A stretch of 54,031 bases of DNA from an uncultured Oscillibacter sp. (GCA_947382875.1 CANDBG010000011.1:1-54031), one strand, 5' to 3'. Counted from the first letter of the stretch, positions 25,693 through 35,122 are shown. Translations and numbers: made by a program. The notes: a model not told the origin generated them from the sequence alone.

Positions 25693-25706
25693 TTTCCCGT
25701 AATTCC

Positions 25707-25735
25707 GGGGCTGGCTTCCGAGCCGGCCCCTTTTT
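25707..25735 (+). terminator. Terminator of the foldase gene
   Basis: Arms GGGGCTGGCT and AGCCGGCCCC with a TCCG loop are followed by five T residues, 14 nt after the stop codon. Confidence 0.85.
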
Positions 25736-25779
25736 CTTACACATTTTCAATACTGTTTCAGAAAAGAGGCTGACATACC

Positions 25780-26469
25780 ATGCTGATCGGGACCCTTGTC
25801 AACACCGGCACCGTGATTGCCGGTTCGGTCATTGGCCTGTTTCTAGGCAACCTTCTCCCGGAACGCCTTCGGGATACGGTGATGAAGGGCCTGGGGCTTT
25901 GCACGCTGTTTATTGGCATTACCGGGATGTTAGGGGGCGAAAATCCCCTGATTTTGATTCTTTCCGTCGCCGCGGGCGCGGTGGTCGGCGAGCTTTGCGA
26001 CCTGGACGGACATCTGAACCGTTTTGCGGAGCGTCTGGAAGAAAAATTCCAAAAAAAGGGAGGAAAGACATCTCTTGCCGAGGGCTTTGTGACCGCTTCC
26101 CTGGTGTTTTGCGTCGGGGCCATGACCATCGTCGGCGCACTGAACGACGGCCTGACCGGAAATCATGATATGCTCTTCACCAAGGCCGCCCTGGACTTTG
26201 TTTCGTCCATGATTTTCGCATCGTCGCTGGGCATCGGCGTCCTGATGGCGGCGGTTTCCGTGTTTGTTCTGGAGGGCGGAATTGCATGTCTGGCAAGTCT
26301 TGTAGCGCCGGTTCTCCAACAGAACGCCGCCATTATTCCTGAAATGACCGTTGTAGGCTCTGTACTGATTATGGGGCTGGGAATCAATCTGCTGGGAATT
26401 GCCAAGTTAAAGGTCATGAATTACATCCCCGCAATTTTTCTGCCGATTCTCCTGTGTCAATTCATGTAA
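25780..26469 (+). CDS. DUF554 (YdfK-like) membrane protein
   Basis: A 229-residue protein with about seven hydrophobic segments. The N-terminus MLIGTLVNTGTVIAGSVIG and the central FCVGAMTIVGALNDGLTG are diagnostic of DUF554/YdfK. The C-terminal half has further glycine-rich helices. It may be a transporter, but no substrate is known. AGAGG precedes the ATG. The SMI1-LRR gene starts 24 nt after its stop and may be co-transcribed. Confidence 0.9.
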   Translation: MLIGTLVNTGTVIAGSVIGLFLGNLLPERLRDTVMKGLGLCTLFIGITGMLGGENPLILILSVAAGAVVGELCDLDGHLNRFAERLEEKFQKKGGKTSLAEGFVTASLVFCVGAMTIVGALNDGLTGNHDMLFTKAALDFVSSMIFASSLGIGVLMAAVSVFVLEGGIACLASLVAPVLQQNAAIIPEMTVVGSVLIMGLGINLLGIAKLKVMNYIPAIFLPILLCQFM

Positions 26470-26493
26470 CGGTCTGTGGAAAGGAGCGTTTTT

Positions 26494-28104
26494 ATGTACT
26501 CACCCGACGAACAAATTCAACGTGTCTGCCAAAAGCTGAAGGCCATGCAACAGTGTTTTCCTACGCTGATTGGTCTGGACCCGCCGGTTTCTCTGGAATG
26601 GTTAGCATCCTTTGAAGCGGCCTGCGGCGTGACGCTGCCCCTGGACTACGCCAGAGTCATTACGGAGACCGCGGACGGCGGTTATCTGCCCGCCTTCCTG
26701 ACGCAGCGTTACTGGAGGAGTTTCCACATTCTGCACAGCACCCACAAAAACCTGCGTCAGACGTTCCCGCTCACGGGGAGCTTCACCCGGGACGACGGCG
26801 CATTTGACTTCCAGAGCCTTCCGGGACACTGGCTGCTGATGGGCGGTCCGGATTTAGGCTGGTCGCTGATTCTCAGCGGACCCTTCCGCGGCGAGGTATG
26901 GACGATGGGGAATTTTGGAGCGGTCCGGGCCCCGGCCTGTACATTTTCCCAGTGGTTAGAGCTGGCTCTTGATGGAACTATAGGCGATTATCTGCAGTTC
27001 TGCCTGACAGGCAAGGAAGGTTCTGCACCGCTTTTTCAGCGGTTTCTGGACCTCCTGCGGCGTGGTCCGGTCTGGTCGGAGGATCCGGTTTTCAAATGTG
27101 CGCACTGGCTGGACCGCCATCGGAAACCTCTCCCGAAAGGCGGCGCAAAAGAAAATGCACCGGAATTTCACTATGAAAGTCCCAGCCGCAACAGCGGCAA
27201 ATTTGCGTATAACTGTTTAATGTCTGCGCTCCGGCCGCTGCCGGAGGAATGTGACCCGGGCCTTGCGGAGCTGAGAGCGGCACAAGCCTCCCGTTTCTGG
27301 CGCTGGGGGCGGCGTGACGACGGCTGGATGTCTTCCCGGGACCTGCGGGCGCAGCTGGACAAAAACCGGGTTCATTGGGAGGACCCGGCGGAAATGCGTC
27401 GATTGAACGAGCTGGCGCGAGCAGTCCTGGCGAGCGGCCCGGAGGCGGTTTCTGTGTCTCCGGAGGAAGCGCCGCTTCTGGCCCAGGCGGTTCGTCTGAC
27501 GGAGAAAAAGTATTTCAACCAGCTGGACAGCGGCATTCGCGATCTTTGTTTTCTGGAAGGTCTGACGAACTTACGTCAAGTTGATTTCCGCCGGAATGAT
27601 ATTGAAGATTTAACAATTTTCGCCAGCCTGCCGCAATACAAGCGGCTGGGTTTATCGTTTAATTTGATTTCCGACCTCTCGCCGTTAGCGAAGCTGGAAC
27701 AGCTTTCAGCGTTATCGCTCACAGGAAACCGGGTGGTATCCCTGGAACCGCTTCGGGAACTGCACAACCTGCACGAATTGGACCTGCGCGGAAATCCGTT
27801 GGAACCGGGCGCACTGGCGTGTTTACGGAAGTGCAAGCGTTTAGGGATCATAAATTTGACCAACACCGGCATCACGGATATCCGTGATTTGGAATACTGC
27901 CGCGCCTGGAATCTGGATTTATATGGAAATCCGAATCTTTGCGGTCTGGAGGTTCTCCCAACGATGAAAAACCTCTCCTGCCTATACTTGGACACCCAGA
28001 CCGCCCAACGTTACGATATCCCGGGCATGATGCCCCGTTTTACGGAACATGCCGAACTGGGGGGAATTACTCGCTACGTCTGGCCGGAAAAATATTACGA
28101 ATAG
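26494..28104 (+). CDS. SMI1/KNR4 domain protein with C-terminal leucine-rich repeats
   Basis: A 536-residue protein. An SMI1/KNR4-like domain lies in the first 150 residues (SLEWLASFEAACGVTLPLDYARVI). A middle part of about 200 residues is unassigned, and six or so leucine-rich repeats cover about 350-510 (LRQVDFRRNDIEDL, LGLSFNLISDLSPL, LSLTGNRVVSLEPL, LDLRGNPLEPG). SMI1/KNR4 proteins in bacteria are often immunity proteins against polymorphic toxins; LRRs mediate binding. No toxin gene is adjacent, so immunity is only a possibility. ATG 26494 has AAAGGAGCG upstream. Two hairpins follow the stop. Confidence 0.82.
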   Translation: MYSPDEQIQRVCQKLKAMQQCFPTLIGLDPPVSLEWLASFEAACGVTLPLDYARVITETADGGYLPAFLTQRYWRSFHILHSTHKNLRQTFPLTGSFTRDDGAFDFQSLPGHWLLMGGPDLGWSLILSGPFRGEVWTMGNFGAVRAPACTFSQWLELALDGTIGDYLQFCLTGKEGSAPLFQRFLDLLRRGPVWSEDPVFKCAHWLDRHRKPLPKGGAKENAPEFHYESPSRNSGKFAYNCLMSALRPLPEECDPGLAELRAAQASRFWRWGRRDDGWMSSRDLRAQLDKNRVHWEDPAEMRRLNELARAVLASGPEAVSVSPEEAPLLAQAVRLTEKKYFNQLDSGIRDLCFLEGLTNLRQVDFRRNDIEDLTIFASLPQYKRLGLSFNLISDLSPLAKLEQLSALSLTGNRVVSLEPLRELHNLHELDLRGNPLEPGALACLRKCKRLGIINLTNTGITDIRDLEYCRAWNLDLYGNPNLCGLEVLPTMKNLSCLYLDTQTAQRYDIPGMMPRFTEHAELGGITRYVWPEKYYE

Positions 28105-28109
28105 TGAGA

Positions 28110-28168
28110 CCCCTTTTTCTCGAAAAAGGGGCAAAAAGGACCTACTTTTTCTCGAGAGAAAAAGTAGG
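28110..28168. repeat. Tandem T/A-rich palindromes
   Basis: Two related hairpins lie back to back after the stop of the LRR gene. The first (28110-28131) has arms CCCCTTTTT and AAAAAGGGG. The second (28141-28168) has arms CCTACTTTTTCTC and GAGAAAAAGTAGG. Each is followed by GCAAAAAG. They could act as terminators for the converging genes, and they resemble the palindrome inside the dispersed 225-bp repeat. Confidence 0.7.
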
Positions 28169-28180
28169 CAAAAAGAGCTT

Positions 28181-28942
28181 TCACTGATTGGATTCCAGCC
28201 CGCGGAACAATACCGTCCCATCCGGAAGTGTGAAGTCGTTCAGGGTTGGCTCTGCGTCATCCAGCGTCGGCGCACCCATACGGTAGACGGTTTCCTCTCC
28301 CTGCAGACGTTCCGCCGCGATAAGCAAGCCCGTTTCGACGCTCACCCAGAAACGCATCGTATAGCCTTCCTGTTCCGCGGTTTCCACGTAGATACAGCGG
28401 ATATTGAGCAAGGTACGGTAATCCGCGGTCAGGATGTCCTCGGGCGGAAGCTGCAAAATATCCTCATAAGTCGGCATAAACTGTTCGGTATCCGACGGCA
28501 GTTTTCCCGCCGGAGCGGCATACACGTTGTCGTCGCCATCGTACCAGATATAGATGTTCTGCCCGTCGGTGATGGTATTCCGCGCCGGGCCGTTCGGGTA
28601 GGTACGGCTTGTACGGGTCCAGTTGCCGCTGACGACGGCTTCAATTTCATAGATTCCGCTTCCGCCGTTCCAGATTTGTTCTACAGTGACGGTACGGCGG
28701 TAACGTTCCGGACGGTACAGGCTTTCAATGGCAGCCTGTACCGTTTCCGGCGTAATCTCCACAACGGTCAGCGCGTTATTTGCAAAGGGGTTCTCCGTCG
28801 CCGCCTGACTGGTTCCCGCGCCCGGCGTTGGAAGGGTGATATGAGAACTCCGCCGTATGCTTCCGCTGATCATGAGACCCATGGCCGCCAGTCCCAGGAG
28901 CACAAACCCCAAGGTAATCCAGTTCAAATTTCGTTTGTCCAT
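28181..28942 (-). CDS. Unknown membrane-anchored extracytoplasmic protein
   Basis: A 253-residue protein with an N-terminal membrane segment (about 8-26, WITLGFVLLGLAAMGLMISG) and an external domain of about 220 residues. The external part is beta-rich (YRRTVTVEQIWNGGSGIYEI, TITDGQNIYIWYDGDDN, MRFWVSVETGLLIAAERLQG). This layout resembles proteins of the outer-lipoprotein-carrier or sigma-regulator fold, but I cannot assign a family. GGGAGG precedes the ATG. It starts 15 nt after the mnaA gene and is likely in the same envelope operon. Confidence 0.75.
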   Translation of the reverse strand: MDKRNLNWITLGFVLLGLAAMGLMISGSIRRSSHITLPTPGAGTSQAATENPFANNALTVVEITPETVQAAIESLYRPERYRRTVTVEQIWNGGSGIYEIEAVVSGNWTRTSRTYPNGPARNTITDGQNIYIWYDGDDNVYAAPAGKLPSDTEQFMPTYEDILQLPPEDILTADYRTLLNIRCIYVETAEQEGYTMRFWVSVETGLLIAAERLQGEETVYRMGAPTLDDAEPTLNDFTLPDGTVLFRGLESNQ

Positions 28943-28957
28943 ACGCCTCCCATGCTG

Positions 28958-30100
28958 TCAGGCCAGATAGTCCTCCGGGGGGTCCGGACGCAGACCATAA
29001 CGCCATTCAATGGCATCGGCGATTCTCCGGCAGGCGTTTCCGTCGCCGTAGGGGTTGACGGCCCGCGCCATGGCTTCATAGGCGCTGCGGTCCGACAAGA
29101 GGCGTTCGGTCATGGTGACGATATCATCCTGCACAACCCCCGCCAGCTTTACGGTCCCGGCGGCAACGGCTTCCGGACGTTCCGTCTCCCGCCGCAGGAC
29201 CAAAACCGGTTTTCCCAGTGCCGGGGCCTCCTCCTGCAATCCGCCGGAATCCGTCAGGACAAGGTAACAACGGGCCATAAGGTTATGCATTTCGTCAGCG
29301 GGCAGCGGGTCGATCAAATGCACCCGCGGTGCGCCTCGCAGATACTGATCCACGGCTTCCCGCACCACCGGGCTTAAATGCACCGGATAAACCAGCTCCA
29401 CATCTTGACGGCTCTCTGCAATCTGCCGCAGAGCCAGCAGGATGTTTTTCATTGGTTCGCCATAGTTTTCCCGCCGGTGGCACGTAACCAGTAGCACTTT
29501 TTTTTCGTTATACGGCAGTGCATTCAGCGTTTCGGTAGAAAAATGGTAATCTTCCCGAACGGTTGTTTTCAGCGCGTCAATCACCGTATTTCCCGTGATA
29601 AACAGGTCACGGGTATGGCCCTCTTTGATGAGGTTTTCCCGGTTTCCCGCCGTCGGACAGAAGTGCATATCCGCAAGGCTGGAGGTCAGCACACGGTTCA
29701 TTTCCTCCGGGAACGGAGAAAATTTGTCATAGGTCCGCAGTCCCGCCTCCACGTGCCCCACCGCGACCTGATGGTAAAACGCCGACAGAGCCCCCGCGAA
29801 GGTGGTGGAGGTGTCGCCATGAACGAGAATCAGGTCCGGTTTCAGCTGCTCAACGGCCTCATCCATGCCAAGAAGGCACTTGCTGGTAATACCGGAAAGC
29901 GTCTGACGGGGCGTCATGATATTGAGGTCACAATCCGGCTGCACACCGAATACGTTCAAAACCGAATCCAGCATCTGCCGGTGCTGGGCTGTGACGCAGC
30001 AAAGGCTTGCGATGCCCGGCCGAGACGCCAGCTCCTTCACCAGCGGACACATTTTGATGGCCTCTGGCCGGGTTCCGAATACGCTCATAACCCGCAGCAT
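28958..30100 (-). CDS. mnaA: UDP-N-acetylglucosamine 2-epimerase (non-hydrolysing)
   Basis: A 380-residue enzyme that interconverts UDP-GlcNAc and UDP-ManNAc. Visible motifs are SVFGTRPEAIKMCPLV at the start, LVHGDTSTTFAGAL, VGHVEAGLRT, FPEEMNR, TCHRREN and LTDSGGLQEEAP. UDP-ManNAc feeds teichoic-acid linkage units and other surface glycans. That fits the tagO-like gene directly upstream (4-nt gap) and the tagA-like gene at 48670. The start at 30100 (MLRVMSVFG) has GGAGGAGG upstream. The open frame further upstream overlaps the tagO-like gene. Confidence 0.94.
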   Translation of the reverse strand: MLRVMSVFGTRPEAIKMCPLVKELASRPGIASLCCVTAQHRQMLDSVLNVFGVQPDCDLNIMTPRQTLSGITSKCLLGMDEAVEQLKPDLILVHGDTSTTFAGALSAFYHQVAVGHVEAGLRTYDKFSPFPEEMNRVLTSSLADMHFCPTAGNRENLIKEGHTRDLFITGNTVIDALKTTVREDYHFSTETLNALPYNEKKVLLVTCHRRENYGEPMKNILLALRQIAESRQDVELVYPVHLSPVVREAVDQYLRGAPRVHLIDPLPADEMHNLMARCYLVLTDSGGLQEEAPALGKPVLVLRRETERPEAVAAGTVKLAGVVQDDIVTMTERLLSDRSAYEAMARAVNPYGDGNACRRIADAIEWRYGLRPDPPEDYLA

Positions 30101-30104
30101 AAAG

Positions 30105-31238
30105 TCAATCCTCCTCCTCCGCCCCCTGGGACGGCTCCGTTTCCTGGCCATCAGAAGACGCCTCCGCTTCTCCCGGCTCCTGCAGGTGTATTTCCTTAGG
30201 GAATACAACCCGCGCCGCCACAAAGGCGACGATACAAAGAGCCGCAAGAAAGAGCATCGCTTTTTGTTCGCCTCCCGTGGTCAGCACCACGGCGGAGAGT
30301 CCCAGAATCGCGGAAATGACGTATAGCGTTGCAACAGCCTGTTTCTGGTTCAGGCCCATATCGATCAGACGGTGATGGATGTGACCGCGGTCGGCGTGCA
30401 TCGGACTTTGTCCGTGGGCAATGCGGCGGATGAAAGCGAAGGTTGTGTCAAAAATCGGCAGGCCCAGAATCAGAAAGGGTACGGCGAAGGAAATCACCGC
30501 GTAGAACTTGAACAGGCCCTGAATGGACATGGTTGCCAGGATATAGCCCAAAAACGTCGCGCCGGTATCGCCCATGAACATCTTGGCAGGGTTCAGGTTA
30601 TAGGGCATGAACCCCACGCAGGCCCCTACCAGCGCCGCCATGAAAATGGCGACCTGGGCTTCAGACGCCAAAAGCGCAATCACCAGCATAGTCGTTGCGG
30701 AAATGGCCGAAACGCCGTTTGCAAGACCATCCAGGCCGTCGATCAGGTTCACGGAATTGGTAATGGCGACAATCCAGAGCACTGTAAAGGGAATGGAAAG
30801 CGCTCCCAGTACCCAGTAGGGGTTGTCGGAAAAAATATTCGGGTTGGAAAATGCCTGAATTACAACGCCGTTCATAGCAGGAATCAGCGCCGCAATAATC
30901 TGCACCACAAATTTCAGCATGGCGGGCAGCGCCATGATATCGTCGACCACGCCCAAAACCACGATAATGACCGCTCCCAGGAGAATGCTTTGCAGCTGGG
31001 CATTTCCGCGGATATCCACCAGCAGCAGAATGCTCACCATAAAGCCGATGAAAATTGCCAGACCTCCCAAGCGCGGAATCGGGACCTTATGCATCCGGCG
31101 GCTGTCCTTTGGCACATCCACCGCGCCGATTTTATAGGCGAACGTCTTCACCACCGGCGTCATTAAAAAGCTGACGATCAGCGCCGCCAGCAGCGCCAGA
31201 ACCACATATCCAATCAGCTGTGTTTCGATTACCACCAT
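30105..31238 (-). CDS. tagO: WecA/TagO-type undecaprenyl-phosphate GlcNAc-1-phosphate transferase
   Basis: A 377-residue polytopic protein with about eleven membrane segments of the MraY/WecA family. Family motifs are RRMHKVPIPRLGGLAIF, the DD pair in VLGVVDDIMALP, NSVNLIDGLDGLANG and the histidine loop HADRGHIHHRLIDMG. The enzyme loads GlcNAc-1-phosphate on undecaprenyl phosphate, the first step of teichoic acid or other wall glycan synthesis. An acidic tail of about 25 residues closes the protein. mnaA follows with a 4-nt gap and trpS precedes it by 13 nt. Confidence 0.9.
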   Translation of the reverse strand: MVVIETQLIGYVVLALLAALIVSFLMTPVVKTFAYKIGAVDVPKDSRRMHKVPIPRLGGLAIFIGFMVSILLLVDIRGNAQLQSILLGAVIIVVLGVVDDIMALPAMLKFVVQIIAALIPAMNGVVIQAFSNPNIFSDNPYWVLGALSIPFTVLWIVAITNSVNLIDGLDGLANGVSAISATTMLVIALLASEAQVAIFMAALVGACVGFMPYNLNPAKMFMGDTGATFLGYILATMSIQGLFKFYAVISFAVPFLILGLPIFDTTFAFIRRIAHGQSPMHADRGHIHHRLIDMGLNQKQAVATLYVISAILGLSAVVLTTGGEQKAMLFLAALCIVAFVAARVVFPKEIHLQEPGEAEASSDGQETEPSQGAEEED

Positions 31239-31251
31239 AGATTGTTACTCC

Positions 31252-32253
31252 TCACCGGGACAGCAGGCCGACTTTTTTATATACTTTGCCAAGCGTCCGG
31301 TTTGCAACGGAAGCGGCCCGCTCCGCGCCGGAACGGTACACGGTTTCCAAGTATGCCTTGTCCGACAGAAGACGCTCCGTCTCCTCCCGAATCGGGCGCA
31401 GCAGTTCCACCACCGCCTCGCCTACGGTCTTTTTGAAATCACCGTAGCCTTTACCGGCAAATTCGGCCTCTGCATCCTCGTAGGTTTTTCCGGTTGTGGC
31501 GGCATAAATCTGGATCAGGTTCGATACGCCGGGTTTTTCTTCAGGGGCGTAGCGGACCGGATTTACGGTATCGCTGTCGGTGACGGCCCGCTTGAACTTG
31601 CGCATGATGTCCTCCGGCTTCTCCATCAGGAACACGCATCCCTCGGGAACGGATTTGCTCATCTTGGCTTCCGGAGCGCTTAACCCCTTGATTCTGGCTC
31701 CGACCTTGGCGATGTATGGCTCGGGGACCTTGAACACATCGCCGTAAATGCCGTTGAAGCGGGCTGCAATGTCCCGGCAAATCTCCACATGCTGTCTCTG
31801 GTCATCTCCAACCGGCACCAGGTCCGCCTGATACAGCAGGATATCCGCCGCCATCAGGGCAGGATATGTGAAAAGGCCCGCATTGATATTGTCGGCATTT
31901 TTCGCCGACTTATCCTTAAACTGCGTCATGCGGGACAACTCGCCGAACATGGTGTAGCAGTCCAGCACCCAGCCCAATTGACTGTGTGCGGGCACATGAG
32001 ACTGAACAAAAAGCACACACTTCTCCGGGTCCAGGCCACAGGCGATATATTGAGCGATTTGGGTGAGGGTCCGCTTCCGCAGGGCCGCCGGTTCCTGCCG
32101 CACCGTAATGGTGTGCAGGTCTGCCATAAAGAAGTAGCAGTCAAATTCCTCAATCATCTCCGGCCAGTGGCGCAGGGGGCCCAGATAGTTCCCCAAATGC
32201 AAATCGCCGGAGGGCTGGATTCCGCTCAGGATTCTTTTCTTCGTATTTTCCAT
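31252..32253 (-). CDS. trpS: Tryptophanyl-tRNA synthetase
   Basis: A 333-residue class I synthetase. The N-terminus SGIQPSGDLHLGNYLG holds the HIGH-like HLGN (19-22), and AKMSKS is the second ATP motif. GDDQRQHVEICRDIA is typical for TrpRS. The start at 32253 (MENTKKRIL) has a GAGG site; the open frame extends 14 codons more. The promoter at 32308-32336 leaves a leader of only about 50 nt, so a T-box, common for trpS in Firmicutes, is not present. It is the first gene of a run with tagO, mnaA and the 28181 gene. Confidence 0.96.
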   Translation of the reverse strand: MENTKKRILSGIQPSGDLHLGNYLGPLRHWPEMIEEFDCYFFMADLHTITVRQEPAALRKRTLTQIAQYIACGLDPEKCVLFVQSHVPAHSQLGWVLDCYTMFGELSRMTQFKDKSAKNADNINAGLFTYPALMAADILLYQADLVPVGDDQRQHVEICRDIAARFNGIYGDVFKVPEPYIAKVGARIKGLSAPEAKMSKSVPEGCVFLMEKPEDIMRKFKRAVTDSDTVNPVRYAPEEKPGVSNLIQIYAATTGKTYEDAEAEFAGKGYGDFKKTVGEAVVELLRPIREETERLLSDKAYLETVYRSGAERAASVANRTLGKVYKKVGLLSR

Positions 32254-32307
32254 TTTGTATACCTCAATCTTCTGTCCCGGCCATCCGGAACACACTAATA
32301 CTCTGTT

Positions 32308-32336
32308 ATCCTAGCACAAACGGAAGAAAAGTGCAA
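32308..32336 (-). promoter_or_regulatory. Sigma-A promoter of the trpS-tagO-mnaA run
   Basis: On the minus strand, TTGCAC (32336-32331), a 17-nt spacer and TAGGAT (32313-32308). Confidence 0.7.
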
Positions 32337-32394
32337 TCCACGTTTTTCATGGAGACCTGCAAATTTCCTGTTTCATCCGTTTCGCAGGAGTGCC

Positions 32395-32454
32395 AAAACC
32401 GCCGGCGCATCCCCGAAAGACGGTCCACGTCTTCCGGCGCGCCGGCGGCTTTTT
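32395..32454 (-). terminator. Terminator after ftsK/spoIIIE
   Basis: Ten-nucleotide GC arms (CCGCCGGCGC and GCGCCGGCGG) enclose an inner AAGACG/CGTCTT hairpin. On the minus strand the stem is followed by TTTT. T residues also follow on the plus strand. It lies between ftsK and the trpS promoter. Confidence 0.7.
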
Positions 32455-35122
32455 ATGGTATTTCCTCCTCGACAGGCGGTTCCGGCTCTTTTGCGCCGCC
32501 CATTTGCATCTCCTGCCACTGGGCGCGGGTGATGAGAACGTCCCGGGCCTTGGAGCCGACGTAGGGTCCGATAAAGCCCTGTTGTTCCATCTGGTCAATC
32601 AGACGCCCCGCCCGGTTATAGTGAATCCGCAGACGGCGCATCAGCATCGACACCGACGCGCTTCCAGCCTCCAGCACCACTTCCACTGCCGCAGGGAGCA
32701 GCTCGTCATGAATCTCCTTGTCCGAATCCGCCGACGGGTTCTTACCGCTCCCGCCGCCCTTCTCCTGGACGGATTCTTCAATCTTGGCGATCACTTCGTC
32801 GGAATAATGCGCCTCGCCCGACTGCTTCACAAAACCCACAACCCGCTCGATTTCCTCCGGCGAGATGAAACAGCCCTGTACGCGGGTACGCCCGGCCCCC
32901 AGGGGCGCGTACAGCATATCGCCCCGTCCCACCAGTTTTTCCGCGCCGGTTTCGTCCAGGATGATGCGCGAGTCCACCGACGATGCCACCGCAAAGGCAA
33001 TCCGGCTGGGGATGTTGCCCTTGATGACGCCGGTAATCACGTCCGTGGAGGGACGCTGCGTGGCAATTACCAGATGGATGCCCGCGGCGCGTCCCATCTG
33101 CGCCACACGGTAGATGGAGTCCTCGACCTCTTTTCCGGCCACGATCATCAGGTCCGCCAGCTCGTCGATGACCACCACAACCGCCGCCAGATGCTCCAAG
33201 TCTTCCCGGGCGTCGGCCAGACGGTTGTATTCTTCCAGCTTCTTTACGCCCAGTTCCTTGAAGGTCGAATACCGCCGGTTCATTTCGTAAACGGCCCATT
33301 GCAGCGCGCCGGCGGCTTTTTTGGCGTCCGTCACAACTGGGATCAGCAAATGCGGAATCCCGTTGTACGGAGCCAGTTCCACCTGTTTCGGGTCCACCAT
33401 GATAAACCGCACTTCATCCGGTGTGGACTTATAGAGCAGGCTGATAATCAGCGAGTTCGTGCAGACGGATTTACCGGAACCCGTTGTGCCTGCAATCAGG
33501 ACGTGCGGCAGGGAATTGATATCCCCGACGATGTTTCGTCCGCCGATGTCCCGGCCTATGGCAAAAGCCGTTTGCGACGGGTGCTCGATAAACTCCCGGG
33601 ATTCGATCACATCCCGGATTAAAACCGGCGTTACCTGCTTGTTTGGCACCTCAATGCCAACCACCGAACTCTTATCCGGCACCGGTGCAATACGCACTCC
33701 CGACGCGCCTAACGCCAAGGCAATGTCGTCGGAAAGATTGGTGATTTTCGAGAGCTTCACGCCCCGGCTCAATACAAATTCATAGCGCGTAATGGACGGC
33801 CCGTGAATGACGTCGCCGGGCGTTGCGTCCACATTGAAGCTCGACAGCGTTTCCGCCAGGCGCCGGGCGTTGTTCCGCAGCTCCGCGCCTGCTTCGATGT
33901 GATTCTCTCCCCGGTTTTCCTTCAGCAAATCCACCGGCGGGAACAGATAATCGCCGTCGCCAGTGGCCAGCTTCCGCTGGATTTCCGCTGCTACTGCCGC
34001 TGTCTGCGCCGCCACTTCCCGGGCGGTCTCGGCCTTGCTGCCCCGGAAGCCCGCCGGTTCCGGCAGAATCACCGCTTCCGGTTTCGGTTCAGGCGCAGGC
34101 TCTGGAGCGGGGGGCGGCGGTTCCGGCGCCGGGAGCGGACTTGCTGGTTCCGGCATGGAGATTTCCGGAATCACACGATCTATTATCACTGGCTCCGGCT
34201 CGTGCGCGGACGCCTCCGGCATGACCACTTCCGATTCCCGGCGTGTGCGTGTGGTGTCCGCGAGGGGCGGGTAGGGCGGTAAACGCTCGGCTTTCTCGAC
34301 GGGCGGTTCCGCCTTGGGCGGCTCCGGCGGAGGCGCTAACACCTGATCCGGCGTCCGCTGCTGGTCCGACTTATGACGGAAAAAGCTGGTAAACTTTCCG
34401 GATTCTTTCGGAGCCGGTCCCGGCTTTTCCTCACCGTCCAGAGGAATATCAATCCGCGTTTTTGCGCTTTCACGGCGCTTGGACGCCTCCGCCTGGGCCG
34501 TACGGCCCCCACGGGGTTCCTCATCTTCCTCATAGTCGTACTCGTATTGCGGACGCTGACGGTGTTTTTCCGCCAGCAGAGCCAGCGCCAGACGCAGGGC
34601 AATCAGCAGCAGCGTCACAAAAAGCACGGTAAAGAGAATCACCGACGCCAGCTTCGAGAAAACAGCGACGCACGCGTTTGCCAGTACGCCCGAAATGGCT
34701 CCGCCGGATTTCAGCGCAAGGCCGTCGGTCCAGATACTGCCCAGCATGGCGAAAAATGACGGCGCATAGAGTTCCTTGCAGAAAACCATATGCACCAACG
34801 CCCCGAACAGTACCGGCAGCAGCAGCGCACATGTCACGCGTAATTGTACCGGACGGCCGCGGTGGAACAGTAAAATCAAGCCCGCCAGCAGCAGCGAAGG
34901 CCCGGCAATCCAGTAGCCGTAGCCAAACAGACCCTTGATCAGCTTTGCAAGCCAGTCGATGAACAGGGCGCTGATACCCAGATAGCTGACCAGTATGCAC
35001 AGCGTCAGCACAAAAAGGATGCCGGCCCCTACTTCCCGGCGAATGGGTTGCTTTTGCGGGGCCTTTCTTGCACCGCCGGACTTCGGCTTTCCGGCGGGTT
35101 TCTTTCGCGGTGAGGACGCCAC
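32453..35122 (-). CDS. ftsK: DNA translocase FtsK/SpoIIIE
   Basis: An 889-residue translocase. A basic start and four or five membrane segments (about 30-185) are followed by a Pro/Glu/Ala-rich linker (to about 360). The motor has IAGTTGSGKSV, FIMVDPKQVEL and VIDELADLMIVAG. A C-terminal gamma winged helix (about 820-880, SMLMRRLRIHYNRAGRLIDQMEQ) reads orientation sequences on DNA. It pumps chromosome through the division or sporulation septum. In a sporulating host this is likely the SpoIIIE role. It starts with a GTG that has AGGAGG upstream. uppP lies 41 nt upstream. Confidence 0.95.
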   Translation of the reverse strand: MASSPRKKPAGKPKSGGARKAPQKQPIRREVGAGILFVLTLCILVSYLGISALFIDWLAKLIKGLFGYGYWIAGPSLLLAGLILLFHRGRPVQLRVTCALLLPVLFGALVHMVFCKELYAPSFFAMLGSIWTDGLALKSGGAISGVLANACVAVFSKLASVILFTVLFVTLLLIALRLALALLAEKHRQRPQYEYDYEEDEEPRGGRTAQAEASKRRESAKTRIDIPLDGEEKPGPAPKESGKFTSFFRHKSDQQRTPDQVLAPPPEPPKAEPPVEKAERLPPYPPLADTTRTRRESEVVMPEASAHEPEPVIIDRVIPEISMPEPASPLPAPEPPPPAPEPAPEPKPEAVILPEPAGFRGSKAETAREVAAQTAAVAAEIQRKLATGDGDYLFPPVDLLKENRGENHIEAGAELRNNARRLAETLSSFNVDATPGDVIHGPSITRYEFVLSRGVKLSKITNLSDDIALALGASGVRIAPVPDKSSVVGIEVPNKQVTPVLIRDVIESREFIEHPSQTAFAIGRDIGGRNIVGDINSLPHVLIAGTTGSGKSVCTNSLIISLLYKSTPDEVRFIMVDPKQVELAPYNGIPHLLIPVVTDAKKAAGALQWAVYEMNRRYSTFKELGVKKLEEYNRLADAREDLEHLAAVVVVIDELADLMIVAGKEVEDSIYRVAQMGRAAGIHLVIATQRPSTDVITGVIKGNIPSRIAFAVASSVDSRIILDETGAEKLVGRGDMLYAPLGAGRTRVQGCFISPEEIERVVGFVKQSGEAHYSDEVIAKIEESVQEKGGGSGKNPSADSDKEIHDELLPAAVEVVLEAGSASVSMLMRRLRIHYNRAGRLIDQMEQQGFIGPYVGSKARDVLITRAQWQEMQMGGAKEPEPPVEEEIP

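Noticed and set aside
32254-32336. A T-box riboswitch upstream of trpS
   Set aside because: The promoter leaves only about 50 nt of leader, too short for a T-box, and no T-box core sequence is present.
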